64,000 nucleotides of DNA, taken from assembly GCF_004337985.1 (NCBI RefSeq), contig NC_043742.1:2776176-2840175 (forward strand), in the 5' to 3' direction. The notes under the pieces are model-generated. The model was not told the DNA's origin. It saw only the letters and a list, made by a program, of their open reading frames with translations, and ran no database searches. Positions 38,093 through 50,262 of the stretch are shown piece after piece. Source of the stretch: Pyricularia pennisetigena (Eukaryota; Ascomycota; Sordariomycetes; Magnaporthales; Pyriculariaceae). The position numbers and the translations under genes were made by a program. Numbering within the stretch: the stretch's first letter is position 1; every line of letters starts with the position of its first letter.

Positions 38093-39052
38093 ATGTGCTA
38101 CACGATTACCTCCCTTCTTATAAGCGTTTTAATCGCAAGTTCCACCACTGCTACTATTTTACCGGTTTTGCACCAAGGCAAGGTTTACATGGACGCCAAC
38201 CCCTCCTTTGTCAAAACCGTGGTAAGTTTCAAATCAATTAATAGGATTTTAACTTATGTCTGATATAAGTGAAAATAAGGTTGGAAATACTCGACATCCG
38301 GAAATAAACCATTTGAACAAAGTCAAACGAGGTCAAGTTAACCATGACTGTAGTCATGACGAGCGAGATATGATAACAACCGCCATGGCAAGGTATTAAA
38401 TTATTTTCAATACATTAAATCACTCCATCTAACTCGACTAATTTAGATGCAAGACAATGGCCGATGCTGCATTCTGGGCTCTTCGTGGCCAACCTGACCT
38501 GAGATTCAGATATTTTAAGACTCATGACGAAGACAAACTCGAGGCCCTTCAAGAAGCGTTTTCTATGATTGAAGACGCATGCGACCTTGGCTCTAAAAAC
38601 ATTGTTTTCCGCTGCGATCCTCCAGGGGGCCAATGTGACTGGGCAGATGCTTATGTCCCTCGTTATCCCACTGACAAATCCAACAACCAAATATATTTAT
38701 GCCCGAAATTCTTTGATAAACGGAGGTATCATGATGGCGATCGAGCTCGTGTCCTCGTTCACGAGCTTTCGCATGTTCCATACAGTAAATAAATATTACC
38801 AACTCATTCTATTAGTATTTCTCCGACCCATATCCACTAACCAGAGACTTGGATACTATAGTTAGACATACGGAGGACTATGGTACTTATGGATTGCTTG
38901 CGTCATTAAAGTAAGTAACGTTTTTAAGTACAATATTGTCTGTTTGAAAACGTTAACCATTTTATCATTTTAGTCTTCCTGGGGAGTATAACCGTTTTCA
39001 CGCGGATACATTTTCCTGGTTCGCCCTTGCCGCTTTTAATCAAGACTTCTAA
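38093..39052 (+). CDS. Predicted secreted M35-like (aspzincin) metalloprotease, five exons
   Basis: Exons 38093-38221, 38280-38392, 38447-38784, 38847-38910 and 38974-39052 join in frame to 240 residues (723 nt). Each intron is 54-63 nt with GT-AG ends. Residues 1-20 form a hydrophobic signal peptide (start MCYTITSLLIS; an upstream in-frame ATG at 37991 lacks one). The zinc motif HELSH is at residues 186-190. HTEDYGTYG (201-209) supplies the downstream Asp of the M35 HExxH...D pattern. The mature chain has six Cys. The C-terminus HADTFSWFALA resembles the end of deuterolysin-type enzymes. Such enzymes cleave extracellular proteins; substrate is unknown. It stands alone among transposons, without RIP stops. 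Splice sites are predictions. Confidence 0.78.
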
Positions 39053-39212
39053 GGTTTGATTACACATTACGATTAGAATACTTGGTGGTGCTAGATAACA
39101 GTTACTATAGCAGTTCGGCCAAAATACCTAATTAGATAAAAGCATATTTTCCAGCCTGTCCAGCTGCACCAGGGACGTATTCCGGGGTAAATAAAATCAT
39201 AGGCAAATCATT

Positions 39213-39366
39213 AGTCTCAATGCCCAAACTAAACCCACCTGCCTAGCAATGGGGACCGAACGCTCCATATACCTTTTAGCCACATGGTGTTTCGGCCAAT
39301 TACATTGTCCGAAAAAGTCGCGCTCGTTTTAATCTAAGGACAACTTGTCGATTTTCGCCGCTCGTG
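39213..39366 (+). repeat. Left terminal repeat, variant 1
   Basis: This begins AGTCTCAATGCCCAAACTAA and ends around TTGTCGATTTTCGCCG. It is the inverted counterpart of 53672-53830 over about 150 bp. The 320 bp that follow (39367-39688) are not RIP-like and hold no gene, so this terminus may belong to a short non-autonomous copy rather than to the helicase element. Confidence 0.7.
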
Positions 39367-39688
39367 GCCGGAATTTGCACTGTATTCGCGCTATATACGT
39401 AAAAGTAATAGTACAACCACTGTATGCAATTAAATATTCGAGCAAAGAAATAAACAAAAATCGTCAAAATCTAACGTAGCCTGCGTTGCATTATTTAAAT
39501 TTTGGTTATTCTTTGAACACAAAACCCGCTACTTATACTTAATTGAATGAACTAATATTAAAACATTAAATATAACCTCTATAATTGAACTATATTTAAA
39601 TAGTTGCTATGAATAATGGTAGATGATGAAAAGAGGGTGGCATGTTATGAAATATCAATTTTTATTAACCTAACGGAGCAAAGTGCGT

Positions 39689-39860
39689 AGTCTCAGGGCT
39701 CATCCCTGAAGCCCAAAGCTCCACAATTGATCCACTCCGTTCGCTTCGCTCCATTTCGTGGCTTAATTACGGTTTTGCAATATACCTGTGGGTCCATCCA
39801 AAAAACGCTTTAGTTTAGGTTTAAGGACAATTTGTCGATTTTCGCCGTTTATGGCGGTAT
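39689..39860 (+). repeat. Left terminal repeat, variant 2 (with GC-rich insertion-like segment)
   Basis: This begins AGTCTCAGGGCTCATCCCTG and contains CACTCCGTTCGCTTCGCTCC. It ends with the inner block AGGACAATTTGTCGATTTTC shared with variant 1. RIP-degraded helicase sequence begins just inside. A truncated inverted copy lies at 12067-12142. Confidence 0.68.
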
Positions 39861-40003
39861 TTTTGGCCTTTTTGCGACCGATACTCCCTTATTATTCCAT
39901 AACCACGCAAAATATCGAAAAAAGAAAACATCGTTAAAAATAGGAATTGGTAAGCCTTTTTTATAAAACTAAAATGTTTTGCACCCGGTACGCCAATTAA
40001 AAA

Positions 40004-42456
40004 TTGGATATAACCCGCCTTTTATCCGTTTATGGCCGTATCCCTATTATTAACCCAAAAACATTATCGATACCCATTTCGTATTTTAATAATAACGATT
40101 ATAATCCGTTGAAATTTATATGTAAAAAATCGCAAAAGCGAAAGGAATTTTTATATATAAATTTTAATATAAATAACGTAAAACGATTAATTTTACAATC
40201 CGTATAAAATATATATTATATAATACGTTATATATCCACCCATCAAAAAAAACCATTATTTCCGCAAATTTTTATATATCCGTACTAAATTATATATATA
40301 ATATCCGGAAACACGTTTATATATATTTCGTTTCCCCACCAAATCGACGCAATTTTTCGCGGTCCCAATCCCGCATACGCGGCGGCAAATACCTCCCCCG
40401 ACGTACATACTTTCCCAGAATTATACGCCAAAACCCAAATTTTGGGTTATTTAAATTTATAATATGAATTAGTTTCCTTAACTGCTATATAGTTTTTAAA
40501 TTTCCACAAATTTTTTAATAGTCCTGCACGAATCCCATATTATAACCAAATGGAATATATATACCAGGTTTTATATAATATAAAAAATGTAATTTTTGCT
40601 GGTAAAAACCGGGTACGGGAAAAATATAATATTGCAAATTACCTCGGTTATTCGCAATAATATTATTATTATTAAAATAATCGCATTAAACAAATTAAGG
40701 TAAAAATAGTTACGTAATATATAACGTTATCCCGCCGCGAACCCCAAATTAATTGACCAATTTATTTTAAACGTAATTATAAATATGCGGTTTTTATTAT
40801 TAAAACTAATTTTATTTAATATAACCTTTTTTGGAACACGTAAACCGTTTGTAAATATACGCATATTTTTTTAAACCCGGAATAAACCACCAATTACCGA
40901 TTTTTCAAATTTTTTCAAAACCCTATATTCTACCAACGTATCGCTTTATTTAATATTAATAAATTTTATATAATTTTACAATGGAAGTATTTCAGGGCAT
41001 CGTTTTTTATACTGCGTTTGGTCCGGGTAATTATACCAGCAACCGTATTTATATTCGGGTGTACCGTAATTTTTACAGCAAAAATTAAAATTTCGTTTTC
41101 GACCAATTATATTATAAAAGGATAATACGTTTCGCTAAAACGCCTTTCGACCGACCCGAGATTGCAATTATAATACAGTATTTGGAGCGTAAACCCCTAA
41201 TTAACGATTACCGGCGCCTCCTATTCCTAATAGGGAATATTATATTATTATCCGTTACCCGTATTTTGAAAACTATTATATATATGGACGCCAGGAACCG
41301 TATTATGTAAACACGCCAATTCCTAATAAAAGATTTAGTATTTAGGAAATTTATTAAACGAAACGCAACCGATATAATTATCCGGTATAATATATTTATA
41401 TTTAAAATCGATAAAATTAAAATTTACGCAAAATTTTCCAAACCGGATTTTAAAACTCGCATTATATTTTCCATTTCATTTTTGGGTATAGGTATAAATA
41501 TACCTAATATAAAACGTATAATATAATACGGCGCGTTAATATTAAACGACCCCGCAAACCTGTGGTAAAGGTTCGGACGAACCGCACGCGGGCCTAACCG
41601 TAAAAAAACCGTATACTTTTTTGCGCCTTATTGGTATTTCGATACGCAGGGGTCCATCGCAAAATAAAAATTAACCAAATTAAAATTATTAATTAAATTA
41701 ACCAAATAACCCGTAATATTACGAAAAAACGTTAAAAATTTACAAATTACCCATTTAAATTTTTTAACGTATTTATAAACGCGGTCATTCCCTATTAGTT
41801 TTCCACGTGTCGCTAAATCTAATTAAAACGATAATAATTGGGTAAAAGCGTCGGAATTACCATGAACCGGCCTTCTGGGTATATTCGAATTACGCTTCCG
41901 CCCCATTAAACGTAATAAAAATAATAAATAAAAAAAAGTAAAAAAAGGAAACGCCAAATATATAAACTTTCGCCAACGTTAAATATTTTCGACGAATTAT
42001 ATTGGATTTTATATAAGAAACGAATCCATTTTTATGGTAAAATAACCTGAAAATTGTTGCAACGCTTGCGTGCACCAAATTGGAGTTTTACCCGCATTAC
42101 CCCCTAAAAAACCGCCAATTAAAATACCCAAACAAAATTACAAAAAAGGTTATATATTTAAATAATTGGATAAATGGGGTATTTATTTTATAATAATTAT
42201 CCTTTTCCCAAACCCGCGGCGGTTATACGACCAATTATCCCAATTGGTGCTACCCAAACCAGTAATTTTCAATATCGTTAAAAAATTCGTCCATTCTTAT
42301 AACCGGGAATGGACGAAAAATGATTTGCTGGAAAATGTTCCAGATTTACAATTAATTAAATGGTTTAAAGAATATTACGATTATTTCGTTGTTCAATTCC
42401 CAATAATATACGAAAATGGGATACGAAATTACGCCTTTTATTTGCACAAATAATAA
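40004..42456 (+). pseudogene. RecQ-like DNA helicase relic
   Basis: Motif I appears near 40600 as LLVKTGYGKNIILQITS (compare TGxGKS in RecQ). It is followed by an IIIIKIIALNKL block resembling the 'PLxAL' motif Ia. Motifs V-VI lie at about 41480-41640: GIGINIPNIKRII*YGALIL, then LWQRFGRTARGPNRKK and YFFAPYW. The order and spacing fit the superfamily 2 RecQ family, and the style resembles the fungal telomere-linked or repeat-associated RecQ group. The tail 42166-42453 is open (DKWGIYFIII...). The gene probably continues past the solo LTR to about 43340. Frame changes and stops make it non-functional. Confidence 0.65.
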
Positions 42457-42547
42457 AAAAAAAGCGGTTAAATTAAAGCACGGTGGTATTTTAGGAAACG
42501 ATGGATATAATTAACAATTATTCGGGGAAATAACCTAGTAAACGCCG

Positions 42548-43100
42548 TGTTAACAATATGGGTTGCTAACAGGGGGTTAGGCATTAGCCTAGGTGCGGCG
42601 TGGTGCTAGTTGCGTTGTAAAAACCTGTAACTTCAGGGTTTGTATGCACTAAATTCACTAATTTTGGGATTAATAGATTTAATTTATTAGTGGGGGAAAC
42701 TTTGCTTTGTCTCCCTTATATATTCTCCGACATCGAAATGGGGGTCCGCACCCCGCAAAGGGTTCCATTACCGCACACGATTTTCCGAAAAATTATTTTG
42801 TATGCGTCGTTGAAAAAACACCCTTATTTCCATATAAACCATTTCTGGGTTCGCACTAATTTGCTAATTTGGTGAAAGTTTCAACCCGCTACAGGGTAGC
42901 TGACTCGTAAATGCAGGGTTGGTATTAAACCCGGTACAGGGTGAACCCCCATTCGCTGACTTTAAATCGCAACTCCTGCAATATATAAAATATAACAGAA
43001 AATTTACAACCTTAGCAGCCCCATTTCGGCACTATCTATTGTGGCTTATCTACAAATAAAAGTGGACCTATTATATGCTAAATAACGCATATAATTAACA
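42548..43100 (-). repeat. Solo family-A LTR with target duplication CGCCG
   Basis: This 553-bp LTR starts TGTTAACAATATGG and ends ATAATTAACA. It is flanked by CGCCG at 42543-42547 and 43101-43105. It defines the true ends of family-A LTRs and shows insertion into the RecQ-containing element after that element was in place. Confidence 0.95.
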
Positions 43101-43105
43101 CGCCG

Positions 43106-44039
43106 ACGAACGAATTAAACGGTATTATAATCACAGGTTAAAATGCTGGTTAACGTTAACGGTTACAAAAATATCCAGTATAGGAACGTTTATAAATTTA
43201 TGACCCAAAAACTAGAAGGCGATTGAAATTAATCCTAATTAAATTAAATAACGTGTCTTGGATTATAAAAGGGTCGAACGACGAAAAAGGCGATGCCGAA
43301 TTGGATTAATTAGGGGCGGAGGATTATTAAGTAACGTAAAGCATATAATTGTTAAATATTAAAATCCCCAATTAACGGCTTGAATAAAACGACCAAATGT
43401 TGGATAATAACAATTATTACGTAGATTGAAAGCTTGGACTATATATAGGTTGGTACGGCGTAACGGCGCCCCGATTAAAAATAAAAGGGTTCGATATTGC
43501 GAATTATAATAATTGTTACGGTTAAATTCCGGAATCTTTGGCGTTTCCATTTTAATTTTATTTTACTAGCAGAAAGCCCTATACACAAACCCAATTATAA
43601 ATACTTCCTTTTTTTTGTTAGCTTTTTTTTTACAATAAAAACCTTTTTTCCGGCCGCTAGATTCTTTTTATAACGATTAATAAAAAAATGTACCGATTAA
43701 ACCAGCGTTTAATTTTTAATTAATAAACATAGCAATTATTATAATCGCAAAATTGCTTTAGCAAATACTGCAAGCATATTCGTTAGGAAGCCTAATTAAA
43801 ACATTTTTAATTGGATAAAACTAGTTATACCCTATTTACCCAAATAGGTATTAACCCAATCGTAACGAGGGTAAATTATAATTAACGCCCCTGCATCGCA
43901 AAAGTACCCCCCACCCGGTTAAGTCCCGGTCAGATTAATTAATTTTATTGTAACAGTAGTTACAATAATTGCTTTAATTCGCTAAAAACCGTAACAATTA
44001 TTACCATTACGGTTTTTTATCACCATAACTCCCAAAAAA
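43106..44039. other. Decayed DNA between RecQ relic and next relic
   Basis: This is the probable 3' end of the RecQ gene up to about 43340, followed by AT-rich sequence. A minus-strand frame (43359-43550) is short and unrecognised. The first cluster of TGTAACAGTAGTTACAATAA-type quasi-palindromes lies at about 43950-44015. Confidence 0.4.
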
Positions 44040-45000
44040 CGCCAAAAAGGTAAAACCTCCGCCTAAACCACCACCAAATTTACGTTAGGATATATACCCA
44101 TCAATATTAAATTATCTGCCAACCTAATAACCATATTATAAAAAAAGCCCGTATTAAAAAAATAAACCAATATTTCAAAAATTTGGAAAATTACGACGCG
44201 GATATTGAAATTGTTTTGGAATTTAATTTTGCACGGTTAAACCGTTTTATATTACAGGGTTATTCGGATATAACCGGAATCCTTTCAAATTTTCCCACCA
44301 TTTTTAATAATGATGATAATAATTAAAATAATACCGATATGGATTCCGGCGATAATAAATCTGCCCCCCCGTCGATAAAGATGGAAATAATACCGATATG
44401 GACCCCGGCGATAACGAACCTGCCCCCGCCCCCGTCGATTATAATAACGATAATATTTATATAGACGAAAGCGATAACTAACCTGCCCCCGCGTCCGCCA
44501 ATAAAAGCAATAATAATATTAATATAGACGATAATTATAACAAATTTGCCCCGGATTTAGATAACCGCCAATTGCAAATTCCCCTGGCATTTTTTAAACC
44601 ATTTGCCAGCGTATTATCCCCGCTATTAAAAAATTTTAAAAACTGGCCCCCTGCAATATAACCGGAGGTTATTATTAACCCGGTACCCGCGCCATTAAAT
44701 AAACCGCCCGCACCCCGTATATATAAAACCACCACCGTTCGGTTAGTTAAAACCAACTTTATTTCGGTATCGCGGATTTAACCCAAAGCTAATTCGACGT
44801 TAAATAATGGATTAATAAATTTCGTTTAACCCGAATATTATTTCCCATCGTATAAAATACGGATTTCCTGGATCGCTTACCCGTTTTATTATGGAAGGAT
44901 TTTTAATTGGGTAAAAACTAATCCGTATCGGCGATAATTATTATAATTTGGCGTAGGGTAGGGAATATAAATATTACTAAAATAGTTCGCATTATACCCC
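44040..45000 (+). pseudogene. Unrecognised gene relic with acidic repeats
   Basis: Plus-strand reading gives a Lys-rich start (PKKRQKGKTSA), then EFNFARLNRFILQGYSDIT near 44230. A repeated acidic segment at 44330-44560 has the pattern D-x-D-x-G/E-x-D-N-x-P-A-P-A about four times. I recognise no domain. The acidic low-complexity stretch would be a disordered linker. It may be the N-terminal part of the SNF2-like protein or a separate gene. Confidence 0.4.
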
Positions 45001-45544
45001 ATTTAAATTATATTAATTGCTTTAAAATTAATAATTATACCAACCCGCCCGCCTAATTCGGTCGCGGAAATAATATTTTCCGTAATACGAACGAAACCCC
45101 AATCGTTTAGACCCTTAAACGCCTTTAATCCGTTATTGGCGTCGCCGCAGTAAAAACACGTTTTAATAACCAGATTTTAATATACCATTTTAATAGTAAT
45201 TCGTCGAATATAAAAGAGGTAATGGTTATATTTGGTTACGAAACGATAAATGCTTTAATATAATATATTAATATAATAGGTTAATATATCCTTTTATTGG
45301 ATTGCGACAATTATTATAATCCTTATATTAATATATCCTGCTATTTACTATATTGTGATAATTATTACAATTTTTTGCGGTAATGCTAAACAATTATTAC
45401 TATAATGTAACAATTGTTACAATTTGGCGTTTACCTTTATAAATTTTGTAATAACGGGTATAATTTTAATTATTGGTTAATTTATTTTCAATCGCCGACG
45501 TATTCGGGGTTTTAACTTATTTTAAGGCAAATAACCCCGGTAAA

Positions 45545-46480
45545 TAAATTAAAGGTAATAAAATGCCCGTTTGGTAAAAGACTTTGGCGTCCGTACCGGA
45601 TATATTTAATAATAGGATTACCAAACCCATTTTCGATAATTTGGTAAATCGGCGTCGCCTACCCCCTATCCCCCCCTTTATCCGTTAAAGCGATATTAAC
45701 CTCCCCGGGCTGAAAATATTCGCAAATAAATGTAAACCGGTTTCAATTCCTACAATCCTCGCCACGATATTAATTTACCTGCGGATAATAACCACCGGAC
45801 CTAATTTTAAAAACGGCAATTTAAAATTTGAAACCGCTAACTCTGGACCATATATATATATAACGGTTATTATATCGACGATTGGTTTAGGGTTTGCTAT
45901 TATTTTTTTTATTTTGTTTGTCGCCGGTAGGGAAAAATCGTTGTTAGAAATAAAGAAAATTTTAACGATTTTAGTGGAAATTACCGTAATTTTTTTAAAT
46001 TTAATATCGAACAGATTTTTACCCTATTTGCTATCGCCAATTATATAATTATCGCCGATAACGTTATCGCCCTAAATAATTTATATTTAATGCAATTTTA
46101 ACATCGTTTAATTACCCGTTCGCGAGCCGACCAAACCATCGACGTCGCCAATTTATTTAGTTTCAACCGCGCCTATTATAATAGGACGATAATAACATTG
46201 GTTATCGATACCTGGTCCCGTTTTAAACCCATTAAAATCGGACCGTTAAAAAAAACGTGCAAATTAAATTTAAATACACCCATTAGATTTGTTAATATTT
46301 GAAAATATTTTTAACAATTTGTACGACGAGGGGCGGTTTTATCGTCCCATTTATACTAAACCCAAAATAAATATTACTGAATTTTATCCCAAATTTTTTA
46401 ACGACGACCAATAAAACGATTTTTTTAATTTTATGCAAACCCAATCCACTATCGCCGATCGATTTGCTAATATGGACTGC
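45545..46480 (+). pseudogene. Unrecognised gene relic upstream of SNF2-like relic
   Basis: Long readable plus-strand segments occur: SVPDIFNNRITKPIFDNLVN and SDINLPGLKIFANKCKPVSI near 45590-45760, and RFNIEQIFTLFAIANYIIIA then ITRSRADQTIDVANLFSFNR near 46000-46180. They are interrupted by TAA/TAG. The second block vaguely recalls the N-terminal region of fungal DDE transposases of the HARBI type, but no catalytic block follows, so I leave it unassigned. Confidence 0.35.
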
Positions 46481-46899
46481 GCAAAAAAGGAAATTCTCGA
46501 GGACGCCCGCGAAAAAACTTTCGCGGTTTTTTTGGTATATTATACGCAATTCTCCATTTTGATTAAGGGTTAGTTTTGGACTGGTTATCTTTTTAATTCG
46601 GACTCGATTTAGGTTATTATAAAAGATTTGCGGTTTTTTCAAAACATTTTGCGTATCGACGGTCTAAATACCGATAACAAAATCGGTTTTAAATATAAAA
46701 AAATTAAAGGTAAATATTTTTGGTCTAACTGGAATATATTTAATACTCCTTTTAGTCGCCATTAACTACCCTATTAATTGGTTGGTAAATTACATATGCA
46801 TTATTCCTAATAATTGTAATTGTCGTTACAATTTTGCCCCTATTTCTGTAACTATTATTATAATCCTGCCCCTATTTTTGTAATTATTGTTACAATCCC

Positions 46900-49560
46900 A
46901 CCCCTATTTTTGTAATTACTGTTCCAAATTTTGTTTTTGCTAGATTAATTTTTTTTTCGGTTTAGATACCCACATTTTATTAAAATTGGAGCAGTTAATT
47001 TTTAAAAATTGGTTATTAACCAATAAAATAGGTATACGAAAAACTATTATTTATTATACGGCGATTTATATACGGTATATCCGTTGCTAATACGACCGAT
47101 TTATCCAAAATACCGACGGATATTTTCCCATTTTGATTTTCGTCCCGGCCAGCTTTATTTCGCAAATATTTAAAAAAATAATAACCAATTTCCCAACCTT
47201 TGACGTTAAATAATATTATAGTTTAACCGAAATATGCGCTACCCATACCCCGCGAACGGTTGCTATTTTTACCCAAACGCAGTTTTACAATATTTTAACC
47301 AAATTCGCCGCCCGCAAATCTAATTCTTAATTTGCGGGTACGGTTATTATTATATTTTATTCGACATTCCTAATCCGAAAAATTAAGTAATTGGACGAAA
47401 TTAATAGCGCGGAAAAGGTATTTAACCTATAATGTATAGATAAAATTATCGATTCCACTTTTCAGCAACGCCCCCCCGACGTCGACAATTTCGACAATAA
47501 TTCCGATATTAAAGATAATACCTAATAAATATTTTTTGTAACAATTATTATAATTTCGTTATATTAATATATTTATTTTAATCAAATAATTTTGTTAGGA
47601 ACCGTTAACGCAGAAACGGTCGGAAGGCCGATTTTTCCACGGGCGAAAATACCAAAAATATCCGGCGTTTAATTATATATTTACTATTTAATACTTTTTT
47701 AACGTATAATTGGAAACGAAATTTAATATTTCCGCTACCGCGAATCGATAATATACCGCGCATTTCGCTTTATTTCTTATATTAATCGGGGTATAATTTC
47801 TATTGCGCCGATTATTAATAAAATTAAGGATATTACTGGTTTTAATACCCTGGTTTAAAATAAAATTGCGATCTTTTTCGCCTAATTTAAAAGCCTATTT
47901 TAGGAAAATATATTTACGGTCGATTATATTTGGGAAAATAATGGTTGTTTCGTCGTTTTTAATATCGATAAAAATACCAGAATTTCCCTGCAAAAATTTG
48001 AATCGATAGGTTGGAAATAGTGGCTATTTTACCTTCGAATTTTAAATTTTATAATTCCTATTATTATACTTAACAAAAAATCGTTAATAATTTTTAAATA
48101 TACGGGCGTATTTACCGTACGCAAAAATATAAATACCGGGTTTATTTTACCCAACGGTACAATTATTTATCCCCGTAAACGTATTCCGTTCTATAGTATT
48201 ATTATTAAAAGATTCCAATTTGGCCACCGTTTCGAAAACGTTATAACAAATACCGAAACAATTTTTAAAAACATTATTACCGCATTTGTGGGCGAAAATA
48301 CCGACGATATTGGTCCCGTTTTATTAATAACTCCCATTAATGCGGATGCCGCAGCTGGTAACCGCTAAATTTCGGTTTTTTTCAATATGGGTTTTATCCG
48401 CCTGCTGCAGTTTTTGGTAATTATTTATTTTTTTTATTAATAATCCACGCCAAAAACGATACCCGGGATGTTTATTTGGCGGAACTGGGTAAAATATTAA
48501 CGTTAAAAAAATGGCTTTCAATATTAAATACCGTAACGTCCGATAAAACTTTAAAAAAAATTTACAGGAAAGAAAAACCCGTTTTGGATCGGTAATTGTG
48601 GACGTTTTCATTTAATATAGCGGCGACGGTCCTCTTAATTGGGTTTATTCGAAAATTTGCATTAATTTGAAAACGTTACTTCCGTCGGGCAGGGTTAAAA
48701 TAATTTTTTTTATATTAAACGAATCGCCGTTTATTACCCGCGTGGTCGAAATTTGTATAAAGGAAAAAAAAGGGTTAACGCGTCCTGGTTATAACCCCCA
48801 ATTTTTGGACTTAAACGTAAATTGGTTATATAATAATAACTATTATAATCCCTTTCCTTCCCTATAATTATTGTAATAATCATTACAATTTTGTATATTT
48901 TCTATTTGTAATAAATATTATAATAGCTATTATTTTTCCATTTTTATAACAATTGCTACAATTTTTAATATATTTATCACCCATTTTTAGTTTTATTGCT
49001 TTTATTTTGGAAAAAACCAGTTTCGGTGTGGTTATTATCCGATTAAGTTTTTCCCAAACCGAACGCGATAAAACCGTTTGCAATTTCACCGATTCCAGCT
49101 CCAATTTTAACGTTTATATCCTAAATATTAATATTTCCAGCGCTGGTTTTAATTTGCACCCCAATTGCTGCATCGGTATTATTATCTTTTTAAGATGGAA
49201 CGCTAATATACAATTGCAAATTTGTGGTCGTTTGATTCAATTGGGTTAAAACAAGCCTATTATACGGCGCATTTTCGAAATGCGAAATACCTTTTTCGAT
49301 TGGGTAAAAAATCGCATATTCCGGAAGTTAAATACCCTTTTTTCTACTATTCCGGCCATTATTAATATATAATAAATGTTATTCAAATATGTTACGCGCA
49401 TACGTTTTTTTAAAATTATCCAGTTTTTAATTGTTAAACAATTCCTGGCGTATAAAATAATAATAATTATATTTTCCTGGTTTTTAACTGTTTCGTTTGG
49501 ATAATAAAACCCCCCCAGCATTTTAAACTTCTTTATTTTAACAAAACGCGCCGTATAGGC
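46900..49560 (+). pseudogene. SNF2-family helicase relic
   Basis: A degenerate Walker motif IGIRKTIIYY near 47030 (compare GLGKT) is followed by PILIFVPASFISQIFKKI near 47150, matching the 'PxLIVxPxSLxxQW' motif Ia of SNF2 ATPases. Near 47320 comes GTVIIIFYSTF. At 49100-49250, VYILNINISSAGFNLHPNC then GRLIQLG*NKP matches motifs V-VI ('GxNLxxA...Q..gRxxRxGQ'), followed by NTFFDWV. SNF2 ATPases translocate on DNA and remodel nucleosomes. Stops and shifts inactivate this copy. The segment at 7190-7770 is a second copy of its first lobe. Confidence 0.68.
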
Positions 49561-49619
49561 GAACTTTATTTTCGCCTGGTTTTAATGTTTGTATTAAATA
49601 TTTTTAAACAATTTGACAA

Positions 49620-50262
49620 ACAGGATTTGGTCGAAAAAACGTTAGTTTTTATTTTAACGTTAAATCCAATTTATATTAATTACTAATATTAGGAGCAAAA
49701 TAGTGGCCGTAATACGTTTTTTAATTATATTAATCGTACATATTTGCTTTATTTCGATTTTACCATTATAAATTAGGGGTTTGTGGATAAATTAATAAAA
49801 TAAATTAAAAACAGCGATGGATTTTACGACCAAACCGCGACCGCGCGGGTTATCGGGGCCCCAGTAAAAAATTTTGGTTCCTGGGTTATTAAACGCCGGG
49901 AAACCAATAAACCGTTTAAAAAAGGTATTTTTGGTAATAATAACGCCGACTCTTTGGCGGTCGTTATTCCGTTTTTTTTATTTACCGATTTTGGCTTTAA
50001 TTACGATAAATTTATATTCGACTCGTTAAAAAAACCCTGTATACCTATTTGGGAAAAGGATAAAGAGGAGGACGACTTAATCCCTGGATCGTTTACCGCG
50101 ACCCCAGTTCGGAAAAAAGGCGTAACGTTAAAAAACCCATTTTTAAAAAAATATTTAACGTTGTTAAACGTTTTCGTTTTTTTTAATCGGTTTGGGTTTT
50201 TTTGTTTTGCTTTTCTTTTGGGGTTTAATGCTAAAAAAGTAGGGGTTTTATATATATAATAT
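49620..50262 (+). pseudogene. Unrecognised relic downstream of SNF2-like gene
   Basis: Readable segments FDKQDLVEKTLVFILTLNP and an open frame at 49954-50259 (AVVIPFFLFTDFGFNYDKFI...) lie in the direction of the SNF2 relic. It could be its C-terminal extension or a separate gene. No domain is recognised. Confidence 0.35.

Noticed and set aside
45990..46200. HARBI/PIF-type transposase
   Set aside because: One block loosely resembles the N-terminal part of such proteins, but no DDE catalytic region follows, so the likeness is not enough.
43940..48965. CRISPR array
   Set aside because: The recurring palindromes are irregularly spaced, diverged and in a eukaryotic transposon; not a CRISPR.
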